64,000 nucleotides of DNA from contig CM022665.1 of NCBI GenBank assembly GCA_012295275.1, forward strand, positions 19,920,150 through 19,984,149, given 5' to 3'. Of this stretch, positions 51,591 to 64,000 are shown one piece after another. The DNA comes from Chrysomallon squamiferum (taxonomy: Eukaryota; Mollusca; Gastropoda; Neomphalida; Peltospiridae). The notes below the pieces were generated by a model. It ran no database searches. It had not been told where the DNA came from and saw only the letters and a list, made by a program, of their open reading frames with translations. The stretch's first letter is position 1, and each line of letters starts with the position of its first letter. Made by a program: the position numbers and the translations under genes.

Positions 51591-52450
51591 ACAGTTTTTT
51601 CACAGTTAGAAAAGATGAAACCCGTTCCTCCGCATAATTATTACTCTATCAAACTGTCATTTCACAAAATAACAACGTAACGTAGTGAAAACACAACGTA
51701 CGATGCGCACGACGTCCATGCATTATTACATCATCACGACGACTTGACAACTTCTTGACTGCGTGGAGGATGCAAACATCCCTCCGTTGTAGCAACTACA
51801 AAGACACCAACAAGACGTTTATCATGGGTATTGTGATAACTCGAGATATCATAGTGCATAAAATCAACAACACTATGTTGTCAAGTACTACAACAACGAC
51901 TACATTGACTGCGTCCTCTCAGCGGCCTCGTTGGGAGCACAAAGCGAGACTTGAGAGATATAAAAGTTATTACTTTCTGGAGGGCTCGCAGGCCCGACTC
52001 CCCTTTCACTCGATCATTTGTCACAGGCGAAAAGAGAAATTTTAAACAATATAAAAGGGAAACACTTTTGTTGATACAGAGCAGTGATGCGTTGTTTTCA
52101 TGGCCAGGGAAAGGAGAAAGTGTTTTATTTGTGTTAAATGATTCACAAACAGCAAGTATATGGTTTTGACCCGTAGTGGAAGTTTTATCGAATGTTAAAA
52201 ACACGTTTTATCCGTCTTTCATTCATACACGCTCACAGATCCATCACGTCTCTCCGCTCACGCCTCGATTCAGATTATCTGTTTCTCGATGACGAGCGGT
52301 CAAAGATTAACCAACAGTATTACGCCAGTGACGCCCACATCGCGTGATTGACAGGTGATTTGTCAGCCTGTCAATACACCCCGCCCCCTCCTTCCCGAGA
52401 CGTGATAGTGTGATCTGAAAACGAAACACTTAAATTTTATCACAGGGACG
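51591..52450 (+). promoter_or_regulatory. Large unique island with a paired TALE-homeodomain site and GC box
   Basis: About 850 bp without repeats, the largest such island inside intron 1. TGATTGACAG (52345-52354) equals the PBX/PREP-MEIS composite consensus. Its core ATTGACAGG (52347-52355) is mirrored perfectly by CCTGTCAAT (52367-52375), and the 11-bp spacer includes TGTCAG. A GC box (CCCCGCCCCC) follows at about 52378. Mirrored frames of 60-110 codons at 51755-52204 have no family signature. Confidence 0.4.
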
Positions 52451-53015
52451 GCAGATATCAACAGCGTTTCGGCAAACATCTTTACTTTTTAAATTCATCG
52501 TACGAATTAGTTTAAAATATTTTAAGTTGTGAAGTTTATTAATATTAAACATTTGTGTGACGGATTCTGTGGGCTTGTTTGTTATCTTTCAGTGACTGAC
52601 TCGCACAGGATATTTTCAAGTATTCTTTTTCATCATGTCAGTGAAAACAGATTAACGTGATTTCAGTGAAGATAGATTATCGAGATCTCAGTGAAATCAG
52701 ACTATGTGAGTTAATTTAGGTAGATGTGAAAACAGATTATTATGATCTGAGTAAAACAGTTTGTAGGAGGAGATTAAGCTGTGACGGATTACTGGGACAC
52801 ACAGACACACAGACACACGTGTAGTCATACAGGTATAAGTGGTGTGACATCTGTTGTTATTAACACGCTGATTTTTCACACTTTTTATTCCTTTCAGATT
52901 TTCTAGAATCATTTTATCATAAGTCACTGGTAATTACGTTTTCACTTTGCAGAATTACTTTGCTGCATATAATCTTTTAATTAACAGAAGTAATTGTTAT
53001 TTTATTAAATTGATC
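52451..53015. other. Unique AT-rich spacer
   Basis: A decayed repeat, CAGTGAAAACAGATTA, occurs 52640-52760. No gene. Confidence 0.5.
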
Positions 53016-53150
53016 TTCACTTTATTTATTTATTTATTTGCTTATTTATTTATTTATTTATTTATTTTCTAATTTATTTATTTATTTGTTTGTTTGTTTG
53101 TTTGTTTGTTTGTTTGTTTATTTATTTATTTATTTATTTATTTAATTATT
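53016..53150. repeat. TTTA and TTTG arrays
   Basis: TTTA with a TTTGCTTA break, then TTTG 53083-53118, then TTTA to 53145. Confidence 0.93.
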
Positions 53151-54599
53151 TGAGGTATAAAACATCAGACTGTTAACACATTTTAAAAACATCTACAAGC
53201 AGGACGTGTATAAAAATGAAAGTACAAAAGTCTGGTATGAGACACTTGTGTTGTAGAGCGCGCATTGTCACTCTGTATGTCACTTTGTTTACAACTCTGA
53301 TACAAGTCAGTTCTGTGTTTGGGTGGTCCGCCGGCTTTTTCACACACACTGCTTTGTTATCTATAGAAATTCAAATCAAACTCTCACCTCAATGATTCAG
53401 TCATCAATAAAACTGTCATTGATAAATATCCCAATCCAGACATCTCTCAGCGACAGAAGTTTTAAACAGGTGTTGGTCCGAGTTTCCGTTCTGTTCCGAA
53501 ATAATGAAAATTAACTTTTATTTTTATACAGACGTGAAAGTCATTAAGAAAATAATGCTTAACTCTCCTTTCTCTCCTACTCCCCCTGCCCCTCCTTCTC
53601 CTCCTGCTCCTCCTTCTTCTTCTTAAATCACGTTTTAATTTGTTTTAATTTATATATTATTTTCATATTTTACACATTATTAAGTAAGTCACTCATCTCT
53701 GTTATTATTATTATTATTATTATTATCGTTATTATATTTAAAAAGTTTTATTTCAGTTATTCAAGAATTACACCATAAAATCGGAACATAACACAGAATT
53801 GTCACGCGCACCTAAATTTAATATTTTAATTTTTATCTAAATGAACGAAGTTCTAAAGGCTACAGAAATTGTTTTGAAATATTTGTCGAAGTTGAAACTG
53901 AGCTGGTGTTAATAAAATGACTAAATCTTGTTTAACAAACATCTTGATTTGGCTGACACGTGAGATAGATTATTTATTTATTGTCGATTTTAATGAAATA
54001 ATCCTGTGAATTAATTTTACCCAAATTTTATTAATTATTTAAAAAAAACACCTTCTACTTTTTTAAATTCCATGTTTCTAATCAGTTTACAGAAAAAGAA
54101 AGAAAAATATTTATACGAAGAAGTAATAACGTAATATTGCTACAAACGTATTTATTTATTCGTGTTAAAATAACAGAAATGTAAGTAAACATATGAATAA
54201 ATGTAAATATGTGAAATACTCAGCAACATTTTATTTGAAAAGACACCAGTGTGCTTAAAAACTAATGAATCTATAGTTATTTGTTTTATTAGCATAGTAT
54301 ATATTTATATAATTTTATACTGTAAGTTTGCCCGACACGATAAAGTTCTACTCCGAATTATACGTTTTACTGTTTCTTCTAAAATAAACTGAAATAGGGT
54401 AAAAAATGTTTCTATTATTAGAAAAAAAAATGGTTATCAAAGTTTTTCTTACGTTGTGTTAAAGAGTGATGCATTTTTTATTAGTTAAAAAGAAAGAAAG
54501 AAAAAAGATTTATTTTAAAAGTCTCGTATTACACTTTGATGTTAATTATAGATGTTGCGAATTTTGTGAAAATGTGTGTAAAAAAAAAAAAAAAACAAA
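53151..54599. other. AT-rich spacer
   Basis: Unique patch 53230-53510, CCT/TCT-rich 53560-53625, TTA 53703-53727. No gene. Confidence 0.5.
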
Positions 54600-55180
54600 A
54601 ACCGAGACAATATTAAAGTTTAAAACATTCTATAAGATGTTTTAAAGCTACTGATTAAAATGTTTTAAAGTTAATATTAAAATATTTTAATATTCTAAAG
54701 TTAATTCTAATATGTTTATGGATGTTTTAGAGATAATATTAACATGTTTTAATAGGTTCTAAAATTATTACTAAGATGTTTAAATATCTTTTAGAGTTAA
54801 TGTTTAAATGTTTAAGATATTTCAGAGATAATCAAAATGTTCTAATATGGCATAAAATTAACTTTTAAAATCTTTAGGATGTTTAAGTGTAAATGTTAAA
54901 ATTATGAAAAATTTTAAACTTTATTCTAACCAATGTTTTCACATATTCTAAAGTTAATCTTCAAATGTTTTAAAGATGTTTTAGAGTTAAAAGATATGCA
55001 AATTTTCGTTTGCTCGTATTCATATTAAAATGTTTAAAAGTAAAAAATTAAAACAGTTAATATTAAGATATTTTAGTTAATACTGAGGTATATTAAAGTT
55101 AATACAAAGATTAAAAGTTAATATTAAGATATTTTAAAGTTAATACAAAGATTAAAAGTTAATATTAAGATGTTTTTTAT
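54600..55180. repeat. Degenerate AT repeat before exon 2
   Basis: Decayed copies of TTTTAAAGTTAATATTAAGA run up to the exon 2 acceptor. The 18-mer TTAAAAGATATGCAAATT at 54987-55004, with a POU octamer (54996-55003), lies within it and recurs exactly at 57574-57591. Confidence 0.65.
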
Positions 55181-55185
55181 TACAG

Positions 55186-55251
55186 ACAGGACGGCGGAGA
55201 AGACGGGAGTGGAGTGACCAACGATACAGATCTCACAGAAAAACATGAACG
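55186..55251 (+). CDS. sim: sim exon 2 (22-residue acidic cassette)
   Basis: Acceptor tgttttttattacag| at 55185 and donor CG|GTGAGT at 55252 bound 66 nt. In the frame set by exon 3 it reads QDGGEDGSGV, then TNDTDLTEKHE, with one base and two bases shared with the neighbours. Length divisible by three and phase 2 on both sides make it a symmetric cassette: it can be included or skipped in frame. A second AG four bases into the exon could act as an alternative acceptor but would break the frame from exon 1. The peptide is rich in Asp, Glu, Gly and Thr, probably disordered, and sits just before the DNA-binding basic region. I know no such cassette in fly or vertebrate Sim. Splice sites in an otherwise repetitive region and GC-richer composition support it. 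Confidence 0.72.
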
Positions 55252-55301
55252 GTGAGTTTAACATCGTCATCATCAGCAACAGTAACAACTATTGTAACAG
55301 T

Positions 55302-55334
<33 letters not shown>

Positions 55335-56569
55335 AATAATAATAATAATATTTAATATTGTCTCGTTTTCACAAAAATATTATTATTATTATTATTATTA
55401 TTATCTAAATTAGTGAATGTGCATGAATCGAAATTGACTTACCATATGTGATTATAGTTCAGTATTTAAAATATTCAGTTAAACATATTTTAAAAACAAT
55501 GTTAAAACAATTAAATAACTTTATTTAGATGTATTGTAATATAATTTATTTAATTATGCAGAATATTGAGCAACAACAATAACAACAGTAACCACAACAA
55601 CATCAGTAATAAGAACTATCGCAACAACAACAACAACAACAATAATAATAATAATGTCATAATTACGTTGAATTTACATTTTTCACTAACAAAAATGACT
55701 TCACAATGTTAATATTTGTCATTACATAGATACAAAAATAACAAACAGTTTATGTAGTTACGTATTAAAATTAATTAACACTGTAAATTAAGTAAGAAAG
55801 TAGTTTAATTACGTATAAACTTCTCGCTGTAGACTCGGGCGCTTTGATTACAAATAACAATTTCACGGAGATTTATTATGGAAATGTTCTCTTTGTAAAC
55901 GTTGTTCTGTGATAGAGGTTATCTCAAAGTTAATAAATTTATTCTGTGTGTCGCGCTCTCAGATAACAAACTTTAATATTACTTGAGATTTCACACCTTT
56001 TTGTAAACAGTTCACTTGTCTTTGTACTGCTACTTCTTGTAATAACCAGCTTTATTTTATTTACTTTTATTTTATCATAAGCCTTTCTTTTTCCAAACGT
56101 TCATCTTCATTTCTTCTTTCTCTCTTTCTCTAATTCATTATTTTAAATCTTTTATTCATTTTTTCTTTATTTAAAATGTTTATTTCATTCTTTCTTTATT
56201 ACAAATTTTGCTTTCATTCTTTCCTTATTTTCAGTTTTCCGTTCATGCTTTCTTTATTTAATTTGTTCGTTCATTCTTTCTTCTTTCTTTCTTTCTTTCT
56301 TTCATTCATTCATTTTTTTTTTCATTCTTTCTTTCTTTGAGAATAATTATATAAATCCGACCTAAGCTGACAATAAAGTTATCAAAAACAGAGTATCATA
56401 ACAAAATCTGGGAGGTAATCACAGAACACGTTTAATCCTCAACCCGCTAACCCCCCCCCTGCCTTCTAGTGACGACTTGTCTGTGAGCGAAGTATAAATA
56501 TTATTATATAAGACGGAGAGAGGAACAAGAAGTGATAATAACAAGTTACTGAAATAATATCTAAAACAA

Positions 56570-57025
56570 ACTGAGGATTAACGACAGGCGGAACATCAAA
56601 GACAGACTTGATGTTAACTCGAAAATATCATCTTAACTTCGATAACTGCTAATTCGCGTTTCTAATCTCCAGCCCTGAAAACATTTCCACTTTGAAATGA
56701 CTCCCGAAGAGAAGTGTATCAACAACATGCAAATTTCTTCAATACTTTTACAAAAGAATTTTAGTTACGTGTTGACACTGCCGTCGTAGATGTCATGGCG
56801 TTGTCGTTGCCACATTGTCTGTTGATGAAAAAATGTCAGGCTCATTGCGCGCTGCACCTGGCGGCGAAGTGAAACATTTAAAGAATTTTTTGTCGGTGGA
56901 GAAGTCATTGTACGAGAGTTTTAATAAACTGTTTACTTAGTTAGCGGATTACAGTCTCTACAACTACAGCAACGCCGCCGCGCCGCTCTACCAGCTCTCT
57001 GTACTACACGTTCAGAGTGTGACGT
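56570..57025 (+). promoter_or_regulatory. Intron 2 island with POU, CME and SOX sites
   Basis: A non-repetitive, GC-richer island. POU octamer ATGCAAAT (56727-56734), TACGTG (56766-56771) and SOX core CATTGT (56813-56818) lie within 92 bp. The same three classes of site define midline enhancers in Drosophila. The distal end (56970-57000) is a GC-rich CCGCCGCGCCGC stretch. Confidence 0.38.
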
Positions 57026-57140
57026 CTTTCACGTTGATCTATTTATATTTACACAATTAAAATATTTATATTTTGTATTTTAATTATTATGTCTTTTAAT
57101 TTATTTTATTTACTGTAACAATCGCTTCGCAATATGCTGG

Positions 57141-57191
57141 CACACACACACAGACATACACACCCACACACATACACGCACACACAAACAA

Positions 57192-57231
<40 letters not shown>

Positions 57232-57244
57232 GTATGTATGTATG

Positions 57245-57279
<35 letters not shown>

Positions 57280-57306
57280 GTACATATATATATATATATA
57301 TATATA
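57141..57306. repeat. CA/TA/TATG compound array
   Basis: CA-rich 57141-57218, then TA and TATG blocks to 57306. Confidence 0.95.
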
Positions 57307-57539
57307 CATATTATGTTACGTAATTGATTACTACACATAAAAATATCAACAAAGATATTAATTTATTATCTAAACACACTTATTTACACATAAACTTTAC
57401 AAACTGAAATAAAGAGAGAAACTAATCAAGTTTTAATTAGTAACAAACGGAGTCGACTATTTTGTATAATTTTTACATCTCTATTTATAACTTGATATTT
57501 GATCTGTCTACGAAACTAACAACCTACAAGTAACTTTAT

Positions 57540-57790
57540 ACCGTTCACCGTCTTCATTAACATATAAACATAATTAAAAGATATGCAAATTAGCTTGCAC
57601 GTGCATGAGAACGTGACAAAAGGTCACAGACAGTATTTTCCGGTGATCGGCTCACTAGACATTTTTACCTGGCTATTCAGGTAGACGATGTTTTTTAAGA
57701 GTGGTCAAGTGTTTACCTGTTCACATCAAGTGTTTTGTGAGACAACAGTATCTTAACTACGTCATAACGATGCTGGAGGTAATACTGTTT
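57540..57790 (+). promoter_or_regulatory. Intron 2 island with octamer and ACGTG pair
   Basis: ATGCAAAT (57583-57590), CACGTG (57598-57603) and AACGTG (57610-57615) lie within 33 bp, followed by GTGACAAAAGGTCAC, an inverted GTGAC/GTCAC pair with a nuclear-receptor half-site. Unique sequence amid arrays. Candidate autoregulatory enhancer. Confidence 0.35.
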
Positions 57791-57855
57791 TAACTACAAT
57801 ATAAACCCACTAAAAATAAATAACCAAGTAGGTAAGTAAATAAATAAATAAATTA

Positions 57856-57892
<37 letters not shown>

Positions 57893-58000
57893 TTGATGAA
57901 ATAAATTACACATACACACATCATAATCAATAATATTAAAATTGTAAACTTTCGCTGTGTTTAATTTATTTTAGTCGTTCTTTTAATTTTTTTTATTCCC

Positions 58001-58036
<36 letters not shown>

Positions 58037-58254
58037 TTTTCAATAACAAAAAAATTTTTTTTTTTTTTTAAATAAAAATCACCTCTAGTTAAAAAGGTAA
58101 AAACAAAACAAAAAATAATTATAATAAAATTCAACAATTTATTCAATAAATTATTTATCCTCACATTAAACAGACATGCACACACGCACACGCTATCTCC
58201 GTCTCTTCTGTCCCCCATAAAATGTACGACGTTGCGTGAGAGCAGACTGTTTTG

Positions 58255-58262
58255 TGACGTCA
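58255..58262 (+). promoter_or_regulatory. Perfect cAMP-response element
   Basis: TGACGTCA, the full palindromic CREB/ATF site, in a unique GC-richer stretch (58160-58500) about 0.9 kb before the bHLH exon. Confidence 0.4.
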
Positions 58263-58433
58263 CGGAGTTTTCAACTGACTGGGAGAGAGGCTATCTACAT
58301 TCGTAATGAACGTGGTCCTGGGTAAACACTGTAAAAATGGAAATCGTACTCTAGTTAAACCTCGCACCTTCTCTCTGCTTGCCGAGACAGGCCGCCTGCA
58401 TAATGAGAGTCGAGTTACACACACAGTTTCAAA

Positions 58434-58540
58434 CAGTGGTGCCCGGGGATCGTTGCGATTCCCGTCCCTGGGGGTCATGATGTGTCCTCACCCCTTTAAC
58501 AATCCACCCGGTCTTTTTTTTTTTTTTTTTTTTTTTTCGG
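58434..58540 (+). mobile_element. Possible hAT-type element fragment
   Basis: CAGTGGTGCCCGGGGATCG followed by GGGGGTCATGATG resembles the ends of hAT elements that start CAGTGGTT and carry a G-rich inverted section. It ends at a poly-T run (58514-58538). No matching second end was found, so this is tentative. Confidence 0.22.
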
Positions 58541-58754
58541 TGTTGAGTTTGAAGCTGCGGAGATAGACAGCGGATTACAAAATTCTTTACGTCATTGTTT
58601 ACACTATGATTGTTCTGGATATACTAATGTCTGTTAGAGATGATCGCAGAATTGATACGTTTATCATTTTATTGCTGAAATAAAACGTTTGGAATGGGAA
58701 ATTCATGGGGTGGATAATAATAATAATAATTAAAAAAAATATTCTAAGGATTTG

Positions 58755-59608
<854 letters not shown>

Positions 59609-59609
<1 letters not shown>

Positions 59610-61075
59610 ACTTTCTTATACTTCACACGTACCTTGTCTTTTATGAAATGCTGAAATACAGATTTATTTATTTTCACTATTGTATTTTAGATAATTTATT
59701 AAAAATATTTTATAGTGACGTACTACAGGCTAGAAAACTTTAGTAACCGCTAACAAAATAACAGCCAAAAATAAATTTAAATTTAAGTTTTTTTTATCTT
59801 GCAATAAAATAACATAAAATTACACTTAAGTTATTTCAAGTTGTTTATTTTTAAATAATCTAACTTATTATTATTTGAATAAAGGTAGAAACAGCTGACT
59901 GTAAACAAACAACAACGTTATTTTAATTAAATAAACGTAAAAAGACTTTTGAAATAATATATTTTACAAGTAATACCTTCCATTAATGTTATATATATTA
60001 AATATGTTATATACTAGATAAATGTATAACTTAATACGTATGTTAATATTATATATATTAAATATCTATATTTTAGATAAATTATGGATTATTAATAATG
60101 TATAACTCTTACTGTAACGTATTTCATTTTATTAGTAAAACACATTAATGCAGCATGTATTAATGGAATGTTGTTGTGCATCACACAAAAAACACAAAAA
60201 AGAATATTGTGTAATATTTACTATGACACACGTTTATTAATAACAGTTATTTTTTTTTATTATATTAGTGTATATTAAATATCTTACATGTTACAGAAAT
60301 GATTAATTAGTAATTATATGTACTGGTTTGTAACTGATATGACTTAATATATAACCGTATTTATAATAATTAAGGAAACAAAAAATACTCTTACTTTTAT
60401 GATACTAGAAAAACATCGGTGATAATTATAATAATGATTATAAGTAATAATTATGTAACAAAGTATCAGTGTATTATAATAAATTATAACTATATATTAA
60501 ATATTTGTATGACACTAGTGATAGGTAATTATTATAATATTTATATATGTAAGTACTAGTATATTATAAATTATAACTGTGTATTATATATTTGTACGAC
60601 GCTAGAGTGTATGTATAGAGCGAAGGTAATTATTATAATATTTAAGGTCAATGTTGAGTAATAAGATTACATCTGTGTAATTTATATCTCTGTTGTGAAA
60701 TATCTCTCTATGTTTATCTTATCTCTTTCATTTAAATTGTATTTGTTATTCCTTTCTTGTGAAATCTGTAAGAAAAAATATATTTTGTATTTCTTATTGT
60801 ATTTACAGGTAAAAAATTTCATAAATATCCATCTATCCTTTTTTTTTTTTTTAATTTTTCTTCTAGACAGACATTTAGAGATAATCAGAATTCAGAATTT
60901 AATTATTATATCATTCTGTTTTATCTTTCTTGTCATTATTTTTTATGTTTACAATAACAGTATAATCTTTCGCGATTTCCGAGATAAAACTTGATACATT
61001 TTTTTGTTTACGTTAAATAATTAAAATGTTCTACTGTTTTATAAATAAATTGTGTACATATGTCTCTAGACGTTA
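59609..61075. other. AT-rich intronic DNA
   Basis: Decayed TATATATTAAATAT and TAATTATTATAAT repeats. Frames are short and low complexity. Confidence 0.55.
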
Positions 61076-61395
61076 TTATTTGAAAACCATGTGGAAGTTT
61101 CCGAAAGCATAACAGTGAACAGTAAAATTATTTTTGTCGTTTTTCTTTACAAATTTATTTATTGTGCGTTCTGGGAGTACCTTACTAATTCTAAACACTA
61201 CAATTATTTCACACCTAGTCTCTGAGATTTCACTTTTAAGAAATGACAATATTATCTTCACTGAAACACTAGTCGTTACAAAATGGACGACTGCGGTCAT
61301 AAAATCTCGCTAATAAGCCTCGTTTACCAAAGTTTTTTTTTTTTTTTTAAAACTACAACACCGTAATGTTTTTCGAGACTGGGAAACGAGAATTC

Positions 61396-61409
61396 CCGAC
61401 AGGGGGCGC
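61396..61409 (+). promoter_or_regulatory. CTCF-like motif in intron 3
   Basis: CCGACAGGGGGCGC fits the CTCF core at all but one position (A where S is expected), in a unique island (61350-61720). Confidence 0.42.
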
Positions 61410-61720
61410 GTTAAAAAGGTGATTATAATTGCTTCAGACTCTAGGGACAATTAATTTTCTAACAACGAGAACAAGGAAATGATTTGCCTGCAGCAGAGAA
61501 TTTATTTGTGCTTTTGAGTGCGCAATGTATCAGCCAGGACAATGTGAATTTTAAAAAAAATAACCTGCAAGAGAAAACTTTTACTACACGACTGATGTTA
61601 CCTAATTACACATGTATGTCAGTGTTATCTTTATTTCCTCGAGAAACACGTGTTGGCGGTGCAAGGGTTAATTAAACAACGTGGAATATGTCGTGTATCA
61701 TCCACGCTGTAATGTTATAC

Positions 61721-62855
61721 AGACACAAATTAACGTCAAATATATTCTATTTTGTCTTACACTCCTGTAACAACCAGGCTATCTGTGTGAATATTATGTA
61801 ATACATTATTTAAATTTTATATTAAATAAATCTGTATTATATTATACACTATTTTTAGATTTGAAATCAGTAAAAAACAAAAACAAAATACGACAAAAAA
61901 ACAACAACAAAAAAAAACAACAACTAACCAACAACAATATCACATTATACATTATTTAAATTTCATTTTATCAAAATAAGAACATAATATTTATTTGTTT
62001 TGTTTTAGTATATTTAATTAATTAAATAAATTGAAAACCATGATATTATTTATTACTGACTGTAATGTTTTTAAATTAAAACTGACTATACCGCAATACT
62101 TAGAAATTAATTATATTACATATATTTTTTTTTTTACGTTAATAGTGTATATTAAAATATACAGCAATTTATAATAATCAATAAACAGACAAATAAATAA
62201 ATAAGTAAATAAATAAAATAAAATAAAATAAAAATTGTTTTACAGAGTAGGGATTTCCAAAAAATATATATATATTTAAGGAACTGAACATGTTTAAATA
62301 AATAAAAACAGGAATAATAAAAATAAAAATAATAATTGATGAAAAAGATATAACTTTTCTTTTTCGCACACCATCCTTGTACATTGTGTGTTGTGCACGT
62401 GCGTGCATGCCGCGAAACTCTGATTTTATTGAACGAACACGATGTTAAATTGCTAATAAATATTTATGAGTTAACACAAATAATAAAGTGAGATTTCAGT
62501 GACAGCTGACTGAAATTAATAAAGTTCTTTAAATAGAGTTTTGTTTTAATTCATTCTTTGTATTAAATTTACGGTTGTTCTAAAACGTTTGATTTTGTAT
62601 TTTCAAAAACAATTAATTAAATTTAAAAATCACCCAAAAACAGGGAAAGTAAAAATCATATTAAAATAAAATTAAAAATTTTATCATTTAAATGTTTTTC
62701 TTTCTTTCCTTCTTTTATTTTTTTCTTTCTTTTTTTCCGTTCTTGTTTTTCGTATATTGCTGTAGATAATTACTTGATTTAAAAAGAAAGTAAACAAAAC
62801 TGGCGATTCATTTTCTAAAATGTTTCTCCTTTAACGTTAGTATTATATTTTTTAT
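61721..62855. other. AT-rich spacer
   Basis: AAC/A runs 61873-61935, AAAT 62192-62232, short unique stretches. No gene. Confidence 0.5.
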
Positions 62856-62858
62856 CAT

Positions 62859-62937
62859 GTATTATATTATATTATATTATATTATATTATATTATATTAT
62901 ATTATATTATATCATATCATATTATATTATATTATAT
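62859..62937. repeat. TATTA pentanucleotide array
   Basis: About 79 bp of TTATA with a TCATA interruption. Confidence 0.95.
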
Positions 62938-63490
62938 TTGTTTTGTGTTGGTTATATTATTATATTGTTTAAATATGTTACTATAAAGTAACATACAGTC
63001 TCTTTTATTATTGTTATTATTACTAATATTTTCTTTTTCTTTGTTTCTTTGTTTCTTCTACTTTTTTTTGAGACGAACACAATTTTGTAAAATAAACGCA
63101 CACTATTTTAAAAGGATTCGTCTAGTATTTAATAGAATATATTAAAATTATAATTAAAATATTCAAAAGTGAAACCTTATGTAGCTGTTCAAAATAGATT
63201 TTAATGTTAAAACATTCTTGTTTACCTGGAACGAACTGCTTACTGTATTATATTATATTACATGTTGTAATTGTATTTGTAAAGGTTATCTGTGATCTCA
63301 GATCATTAAATCAAAATATCTACGTCTTCATTTTCTACATCAGACGTTGTGGTAGTTCGCTGATACAGCATGGAAATAGTTGTTATTTCGTCGTCGTGTA
63401 TTTTAGAGTTCATCTGCGTCGGTTAGTTTAGTTTAACGAGAATAGAAACGATTTATTTGCTGAAGAATTAGTCAAAAATCAGGTTTTTGT
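62938..63490. other. AT-rich spacer
   Basis: Unique. A 75-codon frame at 63204-63431 has no recognisable family. Confidence 0.5.
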
Positions 63491-63499
63491 GTTTAGAGA

Positions 63500-63710
63500 G
63501 ACTACACACAAAGAAAGAGAGAAAAAGAAAGATAAAGAGAGAGAGAGAAAATGGAAGAGAACTACAGAAATATCAAGATAGAAAGAAAGACAGAAAGAAA
63601 GACAGAATGATAGAGAGAGAGTGCGTGTGAAAGAAAGAGATAAATAGACAGAGAGAGAGAGTGAATGAGAGAGAGAGAGGGAGAAAGAGAGTGAGTGAGA
63701 GAGAGAGAGG

Positions 63711-63785
<75 letters not shown>
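63500..63785. repeat. GA-rich tract ending in a GA array
   Basis: GAAA/GACA/GAGA units from 63505, then pure GA about 63715-63780. Minus-strand poly-Ser/Leu frames are artefacts. Confidence 0.93.
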
Positions 63786-63787
<2 letters not shown>

Positions 63788-64000
63788 CACCTGTGTTTGT
63801 ACAGGTATTTGAAATGACTTGGTGTTGAGTCAAGCTAACACATCTCTTCTTACTTGTGTGTCGTTAACTCTCCAAAACAAACAAATCTTCCTAACGCCGT
63901 TCTGTCAAACTTCCGTTTTAATTGTTCTTACCAATACGTACTTCTCTTATTTTATAACTGACAGAAGTATATTTGTAGCTGAGGTGAATGATACACAATA
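63786..64000. other. Unique end of window
   Basis: No array or gene recognised. Confidence 0.5.

Noticed and set aside
63479-63833. Ser/Leu-rich minus-strand frames
   Set aside because: Products of the GA array.

Overview
The window looks like animal nuclear DNA, very AT-rich and crowded with microsatellites and minisatellites. It has no operons and no bacterial or viral gene layout. The only gene I can name is the 5' part of single-minded (sim), a bHLH-PAS transcription factor, on the + strand. Long introns packed with simple repeats around a highly conserved bHLH exon suggest a large-genome invertebrate. A mollusc, perhaps a cephalopod, is my best guess, but nothing in the sequence proves the species.

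Gene model. Exon 3 (59189-59373) encodes the whole bHLH domain and ends at a GTAAGT donor in phase 1. Two upstream exons are inferred because splice sites and reading phase agree: exon 1 (15531-15550, start codon and six codons, phase 2) and exon 2 (55186-55251, 66 nt, phase 2 on both sides). Joined, they put 32 mostly acidic and polar residues before the Met that starts other Sim proteins. Exon 2 can be included or skipped without breaking frame. Intron 1 is about 39.6 kb, intron 2 about 3.9 kb, and intron 3 runs off the window. PAS and C-terminal exons are not present.

Layout. 1-15300: 5' flank with a hAT-like MITE (349-753), a promoter-like island with a tiny unassigned candidate exon (1130-1976), a second MITE (10644-10924) and many repeats. 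15300-15850: putative sim promoter, exon 1, and a dense cluster of ACGTG sites with a 20-bp tandem repeat. 15850-55185: intron 1, mostly AAT, CA, GA, TTTA and TAC arrays and 30-82 bp minisatellites, broken by non-repetitive GC-richer islands that are candidate enhancers. 55252-59188: intron 2, with two islands combining POU octamers with ACGTG sites. 59374-64000: start of intron 3, AT-rich.

Most interesting reading: Sim/Tango heterodimers bind ACGTG, and the sim first exon is flanked by eight such sites plus an overlapping SOX/POU-like site. This resembles the Drosophila midline-enhancer grammar and suggests direct autoregulation. It is an inference from motifs only.
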